A stretch of DNA of 64,000 bases, from contig NZ_LT840184.1 of the NCBI RefSeq assembly GCF_900177425.1, forward strand, positions 1,019,487 to 1,083,486. The letters are read 5' to 3'. Below the pieces are notes generated by a model. The model was not told the DNA's origin, ran no database searches, and saw only the letters and a program-made list of their open reading frames with translations. This document shows, one piece after another, positions 25,737 through 32,667 of the stretch (positions are counted from its first letter, which is position 1; the number at the start of each line of letters is the position of its first letter). The position numbers were made by a program, and so were the translations under genes. The DNA is from Paenibacillus uliginis N3/975 (GTDB taxonomy: Bacteria > Bacillota > Bacilli > Paenibacillales > Paenibacillaceae).

Positions 25737-27296
25737 ATGAATCACTTTCATCATTTAAAAGTGGAACAAAGAGAAGTCATATTATATCTGCCACCTTCCT
25801 ATGATCAATCCGACCGGCACTATCCCGTTGCTTATGTCCAGGACGATGGCTACCTTTTTACCGAGTGCTTGAACTATTTGGAGCATTTATTTGCTACAGG
25901 AGCACTGGAGGAACTGATTCTGGTTGGCATCACGAGCCCAAACCGAAATGATGAATATACCCCATGGCCTGCAGAAGCGCTTCTTAAAGACATGAACGCC
26001 TTCGGTGGCAATGGGAAGGTATATGTAGATGAGGTCGCAGATGTACTCAAACCTTACATAGACAATCACTATCGGACACATAAAGAAGCTGAAAATACGG
26101 CGATCATCGGCGGTTCTTTTGGAGGATTAATTTCACTGTTTGCCGGGTATTGGCGCCCGGATACATTTGGCCGGATCGGCCTGCTGTCAGCTTCCTTCTG
26201 GTATGAGGGGGTTATGGATTACATCCGACAAAATGAAAGCATGAACAATGACTTGCGAATTTTCATGTCCGTGGGCTTATGCGAAGGGATATATAAACTG
26301 AATGCACAGAAGCAAATGGTGCCAAATACCAAAGCCGCAGCTTCATTATTTATCGAAAAAGGTTTTCCTGAAGACTCGCTCCGTTTGGTTTTGGAGCCAC
26401 AAGGAACACATGATGGTATATTCATGATTCAGCGGTTCCCTGAAGCGCTACAGTGGCTGTTTAACGAACGTCCTGAAGCAAAGTGCCCCGTAAAAGAAAA
26501 AGAAAGTACAAGAGAATTTAGTATACCAGGAACCCAAGTGTGGAATGTGCAATCGAACCGTACGGGGCGTTGGTATCGAATTAGTATCGCTAAGCCGGTA
26601 GAACCGCCCCCTGAAGAGGGATATCCTGTCCTGTATACGTTGGACGCAAATGCATCGTTTGGTTCTCTGGCAGAGTCCATACGGATGCAATCGAGGCGCC
26701 CACATGGGATTTCGCCGGCACTTATCGTTGGAATCGGCTACGATTCCGACAATCCGATCGTAACGAATGAACGTTTTTATGACTACACTGTTCATGCTGA
26801 CGAAACTGAACTGCCAGCCCGTCCTGATGGGTCCCCATGGCCTAAAACCGGGGGGGCCGAGGAATTCCTCACATTTATTGAGGAAGAGTTGAAACCGAAG
26901 GTTGAGGAGTGCTTCTCCATCGATCATTCGAGGCAGTCACTGTTCGGCCATTCTCTTGGAGGATTTTTGTCGCTGTATTCTTTGTTTACTCGATGTGGGA
27001 CTTTTCAGCGTTATATCGCGGCCAGTCCTTCTGTTTGGTGGAAAAATCATGTCCTTTATCAGATATGGAACGAGAGACAGGAAAACTTGGGGCAGCATGA
27101 ACCATCTGGGGAACTGCTTATTTTCGTAGGAAGTAATGAGAAGCCGTCTATGGTAAAAGATGCGAAGGAGTTATATGAGGTTCTTAAAGCGTCCCCAAAA
27201 GGAATACATCCAATATTTCAAGAAGTTGAGGGTGAGGGGCATGTTTCGGTTATACCTTCGCTAATCAGCCCGCTACTCCGTTTCATTACGAAGTAA
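25737..27296 (+). CDS. Tandem double-domain siderophore esterase (YbbA-like plus BesA/IroE-like)
   Basis: 519 residues containing two complete alpha/beta-hydrolase esterase units. Unit 1 (about 1-245) resembles YbbA: nucleophile in GGSFGG (Ser near 126) and a His in GTHDG. Unit 2 (about 255-519) resembles BesA/IroE: VQSNRTGRWYRISIA, the loop YDYTVHADETELPAR, nucleophile in GHSLGG (Ser near 405), YIAASPSVWW, and His in EGEGHV. B. subtilis has these as two genes, ybbA and besA. Both catalytic sets look intact. It likely hydrolyses imported ferric trilactone siderophore in the cytoplasm. Ribosome site GGAGGAG. Confidence 0.88.
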   Translation: MNHFHHLKVEQREVILYLPPSYDQSDRHYPVAYVQDDGYLFTECLNYLEHLFATGALEELILVGITSPNRNDEYTPWPAEALLKDMNAFGGNGKVYVDEVADVLKPYIDNHYRTHKEAENTAIIGGSFGGLISLFAGYWRPDTFGRIGLLSASFWYEGVMDYIRQNESMNNDLRIFMSVGLCEGIYKLNAQKQMVPNTKAAASLFIEKGFPEDSLRLVLEPQGTHDGIFMIQRFPEALQWLFNERPEAKCPVKEKESTREFSIPGTQVWNVQSNRTGRWYRISIAKPVEPPPEEGYPVLYTLDANASFGSLAESIRMQSRRPHGISPALIVGIGYDSDNPIVTNERFYDYTVHADETELPARPDGSPWPKTGGAEEFLTFIEEELKPKVEECFSIDHSRQSLFGHSLGGFLSLYSLFTRCGTFQRYIAASPSVWWKNHVLYQIWNERQENLGQHEPSGELLIFVGSNEKPSMVKDAKELYEVLKASPKGIHPIFQEVEGEGHVSVIPSLISPLLRFITK

Positions 27297-27312
27297 ATAA
27301 GAGAATAAAAAG

Positions 27313-27349
27313 ATAAAGAGTCTTCGCTCATGAGCGAAGGCTCTTTATG
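27313..27349 (+). terminator. Terminator of the feu locus
   Basis: The ATAAAGAGTCTTCGCTCA / TGAGCGAAGGCTCTTTAT stem is long and nearly perfect. The T tract is short and lies within the stem, so it may act in both directions. Confidence 0.65.
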
Positions 27350-27420
27350 CTGGGAACTTAGAGTTGGTAAAGGATGTATCATCAAGGGTCAGATCATTAA
27401 GGTGACCATTTAACTCGTAG

Positions 27421-28107
27421 CTACTCTTCTGACGAAAAATGAGGATCCTCTAACGCATATGAGTATTTAGGATATAATCTTTTGATACAGCTAGGGCAAA
27501 TATCGTGTGTAAATTCGATAGGCATACGGCTTTCCAGATAGCTTTCGACGGGTTCCCAGACTTTCGCAGTTCGGACATGCTTACATACGGCGCAGATCGG
27601 AACATGTCCGTGAAGCGAGCATGTCTGAGCAAGCGCCCGCTCGAGACGGATCTCTTTTTGTTTATATCGCGTAATATCGGAGAACGAAACAATCATTCCA
27701 TGGGGGTTGTTTTTATCTATTGTAAGAGAATAAGCCTCGCACAAAATCCAAGCGATCCTACCGCTCCAGTCTATGGAATACTCCACAGTATAACTAGAAT
27801 TTTTTCCTGTTAGTACATCCTTCAATGAGGTGAGATATATCGTTTTATAAAATTCCCCGAAGGAGGATTTGCCAAAAAATTGTGGAGGCATTTCAAAAAA
27901 AGGGGTTCCAGGCCATTCAAAATTAGGAGAGGCACCATACTTTGGAGCCATCAGCCTCCATGAGTCGTTAATTTGATCTATCGTACCATCCGGACGGATA
28001 ATCATCAGTCCAGGTTTCAGGAAATGGATTGCACAATTCCAAGATGTGGATAAAGATTGTCGCAAATTACTCGCTCCCCTGGTATAGAAACTTTGGATAA
28101 GAGACAA
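27421..28107 (-). CDS. PAS-domain protein with C-terminal Cys-rich (CxxC) module
   Basis: 228 residues. A PAS domain spans about 25-150 (GLMIIRPDGTIDQINDSW, then HGMIVSFSDITRYKQKE). A short coiled coil leads to a Cys/His cluster: CSLHGHVPICAVCKHVR, WEPVESYLESR, then HDICPSCIKRLYP. This ICxxCK...WxPVExYL...H.ICPxC pattern is a recurrent tail of PAS and response-regulator proteins and may bind metal. No kinase or cyclase output domain follows, so its signalling output is unclear. The TTG start at 28107 lacks a clear ribosome site. Confidence 0.72.
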   Translation of the reverse strand: MSLIQSFYTRGASNLRQSLSTSWNCAIHFLKPGLMIIRPDGTIDQINDSWRLMAPKYGASPNFEWPGTPFFEMPPQFFGKSSFGEFYKTIYLTSLKDVLTGKNSSYTVEYSIDWSGRIAWILCEAYSLTIDKNNPHGMIVSFSDITRYKQKEIRLERALAQTCSLHGHVPICAVCKHVRTAKVWEPVESYLESRMPIEFTHDICPSCIKRLYPKYSYALEDPHFSSEE

Positions 28108-28236
28108 CGGGCATGAAGAAATGGTATAATTTAGACGTGTATTTTCTCATTATACACTTAATTAAGTCATTATTCAAGTCAAAAATAACGTAAATAAGTA
28201 TTTATTTTTTAGAGGATTGGGAAAGGCGGTTGTTTC

Positions 28237-28602
28237 ATGCAGTCAATATACCAACGAATCGAACATCTCATTGAAAGCCGGGGTATGACTAAAAAAGCAT
28301 TTTGTGAAAACCTCGGGATCAGCACAGGGAATTTTGGTGACTGGAAAAGAGGTAAGACAACCCCAAGCACCAATAAACTGATTGAGATCGCCGGCTATTT
28401 CGAAGTTAGTCTGGACTGGCTTATTGTCGGTAGGGGAAGTCCTTCTCCAGGTGTGATGGAAGTTCGGGAAAATTACGGGGCAAATCATAAGCAGGAGACG
28501 GCTGAACAGATCCAGGCATCAAACCTTACCGATGATGAGAAGGATTTTATTAGAGAGTATCTAGAGTTTACGGAATACAGGAAGCATCGGGATAGGGAGT
28601 AA
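28237..28602 (+). CDS. XRE-family helix-turn-helix regulator
   Basis: 121 residues. A Cro/CI-type HTH occupies residues about 5-66 (RIEHLIESRGMTKKAFCENL, then GISTGNFGDWKRGKTTPS), followed by a polar linker and an acidic C-terminal helix. AAAGGCGG lies upstream of the ATG. It resembles prophage or small-element repressors, but no phage genes are nearby. It sits directly upstream of the second tRNA-Leu and divergent from the PAS gene. Target unknown. Confidence 0.82.
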   Translation: MQSIYQRIEHLIESRGMTKKAFCENLGISTGNFGDWKRGKTTPSTNKLIEIAGYFEVSLDWLIVGRGSPSPGVMEVRENYGANHKQETAEQIQASNLTDDEKDFIREYLEFTEYRKHRDRE

Positions 28603-28609
28603 TTTCCTC

Positions 28610-28638
28610 TTTACTTCTTGGCAAGAAATCTATATAAT
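28610..28638 (+). promoter_or_regulatory. Putative promoter of tRNA-Leu copy 2
   Basis: TTTACT (28610-28615) and a perfect TATAAT (28633-28638) are 17 bases apart, 36 bases before the tRNA. Confidence 0.7.
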
Positions 28639-28674
28639 AGGGAATGTTCTCTTGTAGAACTTCCCTTACAATAT

Positions 28675-28757
28675 GCGGTAGTGGTGGAATGGCAGACACG
28701 CTATCTTGAGGGGGTAGTGGGTGTATACCCGTGGAGGTTCGAGTCCTCTCTACCGCA
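28675..28757 (+). tRNA. tRNA-Leu (GAG), copy 2
   Basis: This is base-for-base the same as the tRNA at 19327-19409; identity extends a few bases upstream (AATAT) and over a diverged CCCTTA. No CCA is encoded. It has its own promoter and terminator, so it is an independent transcription unit. Confidence 0.95.
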
Positions 28758-28768
28758 TCATACAACAG

Positions 28769-28808
28769 AGGAACAACACCTTGCTTATCAAGGGGTTGTT
28801 CTTTTTTG
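28769..28808 (+). terminator. Terminator of tRNA-Leu copy 2
   Basis: The GAACAACACCTTG / CAAGGGGTTGTTC stem is followed by six T residues. Confidence 0.88.
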
Positions 28809-28914
28809 TTTTCAGGCGTACAACGTTTCATCTCTTGATATAAAAATATGCAACTGCAACCCCAGATGATCCGTAAGAGATGTGTATGGATTGTTATGAA
28901 AGGGGATATTCAAT

Positions 28915-29157
28915 ATGCGTATTGAAGAAATGATAGAGGAACGCTTTAGATGCTCCAAATGCGGAGGAACCCATTGTGCAACGAAGGAAGTAGCGATGTC
29001 TGGATCAGGGCTAAGCAAAATGTTTGATATTCAGCACAATCATTTCCTATTCGTTTCCTGTACCAATTGCGGATATGTAGAAGTATTTAATCCGGATATT
29101 CTAGAAGGCAAGAAACGCGGACAGCTAGGCTCTATACTGGATGTGTTCTTTGGTTGA
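28915..29157 (+). CDS. Small zinc-ribbon protein (DUF2082-like)
   Basis: 80 residues with two CxxC knuckles: FRCSKCGGTHC near residues 11-20 and FVSCTNCGYVEVF near 46-58. This arrangement and length fit the Zn-ribbon nucleic-acid-binding family COG3478/DUF2082. The ribosome site AAAGGGG is well placed. Presumably a small cytoplasmic metal-binding protein; partner unknown. Confidence 0.78.
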   Translation: MRIEEMIEERFRCSKCGGTHCATKEVAMSGSGLSKMFDIQHNHFLFVSCTNCGYVEVFNPDILEGKKRGQLGSILDVFFG

Positions 29158-29236
29158 CATCATCCTTAAAATTCTTTAATATGTCTAAGTACCAGAAAGT
29201 ACAAGGTAATCTAGACGAAACTTAAATAGATGGGTG

Positions 29237-29521
29237 ATGCATGTGTCATACAGACCACAGATTTCTAACGTGATCAAAGCCGGAAGCAACGACAAAGAAG
29301 GGCTTTACGAGTTCATTATCAGCTTAGCTGATGGAACAGATTGCCGCGTGTTCTACAACCGTTTTCCGGAATGGAAAATGACTAATGTAAGCCGACTTGG
29401 AAAAACACCTTGTCCGGTTTGCCGTAAAGATTTCATCTGCAAATGCATGGAGAAGTTCTCCGCTGAATTTGATCAACAGATGAGAGATGGCGAATGGCTG
29501 AGTAAAGCAGCTGCAGAATAA
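29237..29521 (+). CDS. Hypothetical protein with CPxC / CxC cysteine cluster
   Basis: About 94 residues. The first half looks like a beta-rich domain (YEFIISLADGTDCRVFYNRF); the second carries PCPVCRKDFICKC, four cysteines close enough for one metal site, followed by an acidic helix. The start is ambiguous: GTG 29234, ATG 29237 or GTG 29243; GGTGAT at 29233-29238 favours the last. A terminator lies 18 bases after the stop. Family not recognised. Confidence 0.65.
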   Translation: MHVSYRPQISNVIKAGSNDKEGLYEFIISLADGTDCRVFYNRFPEWKMTNVSRLGKTPCPVCRKDFICKCMEKFSAEFDQQMRDGEWLSKAAAE

Positions 29522-29538
29522 TAGAACTTGCTACGATA

Positions 29539-29571
29539 GAGCGCGGGAGGATCCTCCTGCGCTTTTTTTCT
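29539..29571 (+). terminator. Rho-independent terminator
   Basis: The AGCGCGGGAGGA / TCCTCCTGCGCT stem is followed by a T run. The MITE at 29576 is inserted directly behind it. Confidence 0.88.
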
Positions 29572-29575
29572 TTTA

Positions 29576-29840
29576 GAGGTTGTTCAAAAAGTCCGCTTTT
29601 GATCACGAAGTGAATCAGGAAGTGGGCTCGGCATCGAATCTTGAATTCAGCTAAAATGTTTCCTTCGGAAACATCTCAAGTGCTCACGTACCCAAAACAG
29701 CTGATGCTTCCGAAGACGTTTTCTACGAAAACGTGCAGCTCCGCTCCTCAGTCCCTAGCTTCATCCAACTGAAGCGTTTGAAAAAACGCACATCGGAAGC
29801 ATAAGCTTCGGTGCTGAAAACCGACCTTTTTGAACACGCA
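29576..29840. mobile_element. MITE-like element, short copy (265 bp)
   Basis: Non-coding element with imperfect terminal inverted repeats sharing GTTCAAAAAG at both ends, and the 6-base direct repeat CTTTTA on both sides (29570-29575 and 29841-29846), as expected for a target-site duplication. It is internally rich in small hairpins (GTTTCCTTCGGAAAC, ACGTTTTCTACGAAAACGT). A nearly identical copy with a 116-base longer body lies at 62535-62915. It is probably mobilised in trans. Confidence 0.82.
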
Positions 29841-29925
29841 CTTTTATATTTGAAACGGAAGTAATTGAATCAGGGGATGTAGTTGTATAGTATCATTGGA
29901 GCTATACATACAAGGGAGGGAAGAG

Positions 29926-30345
29926 ATGATGGACAAACATCTTGAACAGTCACAGCATACCATCGTGCTGATTGACGGGGTGTGTCATATGTGCCAGGGG
30001 CTCACGAAGTTTATCATAAAGCGCGATCCTGCAGGTGTGTTTCAGTTCGCTTCACTTCAGTCCGATATCGGAAAAGATATTCTTCGGCAAGGGGGATTGC
30101 CTGAGGAAACGGTCGACACCGTCGTTGTTGTGGAGAACGGTACTTACTATACCCGCTCTGCGGCTGCTCTGCGCATTGTACGTCGTCTTACTTTTCCGTG
30201 GCGGCTGCTATATGGATTTATCATCGTGCCGCGGGCACTCCGCGATGTATTGTACAAGTGGGTAGCAAAAAATCGGTATCGCTGGTTCGGGCAAGACGAG
30301 GAATGCATGATACCAACGCCGGAAATCCGGCGCAGGTTTCTTTAG
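29926..30345 (+). CDS. DCC family thiol-disulfide oxidoreductase-like protein (DUF393)
   Basis: 139 residues. The DCC signature is DGVCHMCQG (about residues 17-25): Asp then a CxxC pair at the start of a thioredoxin-like fold, followed by RDPAGVFQFASLQS and VVVENGTYYTRSAAALRIVR. The family is predicted to have redox activity but no defined substrate. I start at ATG 29926, 5 bases after AAGGGAGGG. It converges on the nuclease gene with only 5 bases between stops. Confidence 0.88.
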   Translation: MMDKHLEQSQHTIVLIDGVCHMCQGLTKFIIKRDPAGVFQFASLQSDIGKDILRQGGLPEETVDTVVVVENGTYYTRSAAALRIVRRLTFPWRLLYGFIIVPRALRDVLYKWVAKNRYRWFGQDEECMIPTPEIRRRFL

Positions 30346-30350
30346 ACATA

Positions 30351-31190
30351 CTAACGTGGGGCGCGGAAACCGGCTTGTTTAGCCTCGCTTTCGCTGCAGA
30401 ACCACTGTTCCTGCTTGGTTTTGTTGTAGTATGGGGATTCCGGGGTATGATAAATTTTTTCACCTTTCGAATTGATGTTGCCTTTAATGTTACATCCATT
30501 TATAGGTTTATCCGTATTGGAACTTGTGTTCGCGGTTGCACCATTCTTCTTACTCTTCTGTTCTTCAGGATGAAAGCCATCATCCTGTGCATAATTCTCG
30601 ACACTCCAAATTCCTAGCGACTTATTGCGGCTGATGGTCTGAAGATCGTTGAATTTATCGACATAACGTACATTGGGCTGATAAATATAGGCCACTCGGG
30701 CGAGCCCCTGTTCCAGAAGGAGCTCCTGAACCATCTGGCCGTCTGCGTACACGTACGCAAGCAGTCTGGAGTATTTATCCCGGTTCGGTCCGATGTCGAA
30801 TTCGAGTTCAAGCTTATCGGCTTTTTCCACAATATCTTTAGTAAATGCTTTTGCTTCCGGGCCAAAGGGCTGTACACCAAGTCGTGGATGGCTCGTTTCC
30901 GGTGTATCAATCAGCAAAAAGCGAACTTTTTCCGTTTTACCTTCATATTTAACACTGATTGTATCGCCGTCTACGGATTTAACAAGTTCGACGGGGACTC
31001 TTGGAATGTTGAGATCATCGGTCGGATAGGATTTATGGTCAGGCTTTGAAGTTGTGGGTTTGGAATTGTTCGGTGCAGCCGTATTAATGTCTGTGTTTGA
31101 CTGCTCTGACGATGCAGTGGGAAGTGGATCGCTGCAGCCGGACAATAAAAGCAGGCCTGTAATGATGATTGGTAAAATGCGTCTTTTCAT
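30351..31190 (-). CDS. Thermonuclease (SNase) family lipoprotein
   Basis: 279 residues. Signal and lipobox LLSGCS (Cys near 19) are followed by a Ser/Thr/Asn-rich linker and an SNase domain at about 70-200: VDGDTISVKYEG, VRFLLIDTPET with the catalytic Arg/Asp, and DKYSRLLAYVYADG with the second catalytic Arg. The C-terminal 45 residues (CNIKGNINSKGEKIYH, then WFCSESEAKQAGFR) form a small Cys-containing module often seen at the end of secreted nucleases. Surface-anchored calcium-dependent nuclease, likely for extracellular DNA. Confidence 0.9.
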   Translation of the reverse strand: MKRRILPIIITGLLLLSGCSDPLPTASSEQSNTDINTAAPNNSKPTTSKPDHKSYPTDDLNIPRVPVELVKSVDGDTISVKYEGKTEKVRFLLIDTPETSHPRLGVQPFGPEAKAFTKDIVEKADKLELEFDIGPNRDKYSRLLAYVYADGQMVQELLLEQGLARVAYIYQPNVRYVDKFNDLQTISRNKSLGIWSVENYAQDDGFHPEEQKSKKNGATANTSSNTDKPINGCNIKGNINSKGEKIYHTPESPYYNKTKQEQWFCSESEAKQAGFRAPR

Positions 31191-31376
31191 AAGCTGTCAC
31201 TCTCCTGGCTAAGATGCCTTGTAATTAAGGTAGGTATAGGAGACTCTATATAGGATGACGATGAATAGAGAGATTCCTTCTAGGAACATCTGTTCCTGCC
31301 GAGTCCATTATGACGGTATTTCATCTTTTTGGCAAGGGTATGTCGGACTGTTTTATTAAGGATTATAAAAAATCGC

Positions 31377-31406
31377 TTGATGACATACCGTAAGTTATGC
31401 TATTCT
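31377..31406 (+). promoter_or_regulatory. Putative promoter of the tad-like operon
   Basis: TTGATG (31377-31382) and TATTCT (31401-31406) are separated by 18 bases. Transcription would begin near 31413, upstream of the leader hairpin. Between the nuclease start and here (31191-31376) I see nothing else. Confidence 0.55.
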
Positions 31407-31423
31407 TATGTAAAATTATAACA

Positions 31424-31489
31424 AGACAACGGAAGCACCGTTCAATGATCGCTTAAATGCGGCTTGGACGGTGCTTTTTTGCGTTGTCT
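31424..31489 (+). promoter_or_regulatory. Leader hairpin/terminator upstream of the tad-like operon (attenuator candidate)
   Basis: A 12-base-pair stem, AGCACCGTTCAA (31434-31445) with TTGGACGGTGCT (31464-31475), runs into TTTTTT, forming an intrinsic terminator. An outer 7-base pair, AGACAAC (31424-31430) with GTTGTCT (31483-31489), encloses it. It lies between the promoter and the first ATG at 31513. Confidence 0.6.
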
Positions 31490-31512
31490 ATTGAAAGAAG
31501 GGATCTGTAAAC

Positions 31513-32667
31513 ATGTTACCGGTCAGGGTTGTGCTGGCTGTTCAGGATTCCGAGTATGTCGAACCGCTACTTCAATATATACACGGAAGTGAGTATGTGA
31601 AGAAGGTGCAGGTTACGGCGTTCACTCGGGTTGAAGCACTGCTGCAGTATAGAGACATACCGGACCTTATTGTAGGTGAGGCAAACATGCTGGAAGCTTG
31701 GTTGTCAGAAGAGGTGTTATCCGTGCCGTGGATCGTTCTTACTGAAGGGGGAGAAGAGCTAAATCTGGCTGGTGAAGGACTGACTGCCGCGAAGTATCAG
31801 CCCTTGCCCAAGCTGCTGGATATGTGGATCAGCCATGTTGGAGGAAACCGCACAAGAAAGAACGAGCTTCACTCCGGAAGCACCCAGATCATTGGTCTTG
31901 TGTCGGTTCTTGGAGGGAGCGGACGGACTACAGCAGCTGTAAATATGGCGAGACAATTGGGTGTAATGGGCTTGAAGGTGTTTTATTTGAATTTGGAGAC
32001 GGTAAACTCCAGTGCTTTGTTCTCGGGCGGTAACCGAAGAGAGGGCACCTTCTCGCGGCTGCTCTATGAGATTAAATCCTCACAAGAAAATGGGGAAAGA
32101 AACGAGTTGTCTCTAACCCGATATGTGATGGCGCACGATGCCTTGAAGTGTGATGTGTTTGAACCGAGTGATCATCTGAAAGAGCTGATGGAAATGACGG
32201 CTGAGGATGTAAAGGTACTGATTGATCTGATCTACAAGAGCGGCCAATACGATGTGATCGTCATTGACACGGACAACCAGTCAAGGGAGCGTCTGAATGC
32301 TGTGATGGAGAATTGTCACTTTCTTCTGTGGATGTTACTGGATGACCTCATCAGTATGTATAAGAACGGTATATGGCTTAGTCACATGGAGAAAGAGAAT
32401 CCAGATTGGTTCGGACAGATCATGGGCAAGAGCAGGTTTATCGTTAATCGGTTCACTGGCAGTCTGGGTAATCCGCTTCCCCGCAAGGATATGAGGATGG
32501 ATGGTGTGCTGCCTTACATTCCTTCATGGAAGCAGGTGCAGCAGGAGGACTTGCTGTTGTGTTCGCCGATTTTTCAGAGGGAAATATTGAAGCTTTGCAG
32601 TGATTTGCTTGGGGAGACCGGATGGTTTGGCATGAGAAGCACCAGCGGTGAACGTGCCTATGGATGA
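31513..32667 (+). CDS. TadZ/CpaE-like P-loop ATPase
   Basis: 384 residues. An N-terminal receiver-like region (about 1-110) lacks an obvious phospho-acceptor set. The MinD/ParA-type domain (about 120-370) carries the deviant Walker A GGSGRTTAA, where the usual second lysine position is Arg, and VIVIDTDNQS as the B motif. This is the TadZ/CpaE pattern: a polar localisation factor for Tad pilus machines, docked to the membrane and to TadA. First gene of the pilus operon; it overlaps tadA by 20 bases. Confidence 0.82.
   Translation: MLPVRVVLAVQDSEYVEPLLQYIHGSEYVKKVQVTAFTRVEALLQYRDIPDLIVGEANMLEAWLSEEVLSVPWIVLTEGGEELNLAGEGLTAAKYQPLPKLLDMWISHVGGNRTRKNELHSGSTQIIGLVSVLGGSGRTTAAVNMARQLGVMGLKVFYLNLETVNSSALFSGGNRREGTFSRLLYEIKSSQENGERNELSLTRYVMAHDALKCDVFEPSDHLKELMEMTAEDVKVLIDLIYKSGQYDVIVIDTDNQSRERLNAVMENCHFLLWMLLDDLISMYKNGIWLSHMEKENPDWFGQIMGKSRFIVNRFTGSLGNPLPRKDMRMDGVLPYIPSWKQVQQEDLLLCSPIFQREILKLCSDLLGETGWFGMRSTSGERAYG

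Noticed and set aside
28237..28602. Prophage start (XRE repressor)
   Set aside because: No integrase, structural or lysis genes lie near it, so a prophage is not supported.
28568..28831. Minus-strand open frame with ERTRTSTG motif
   Set aside because: The motif is the antisense translation of tRNA-Leu copy 2, a common misannotation.
31424..31489. Known riboswitch (c-di-GMP class) in the tad-like leader
   Set aside because: The conserved core sequences of that class are not present; reported instead as an unclassified attenuator candidate.
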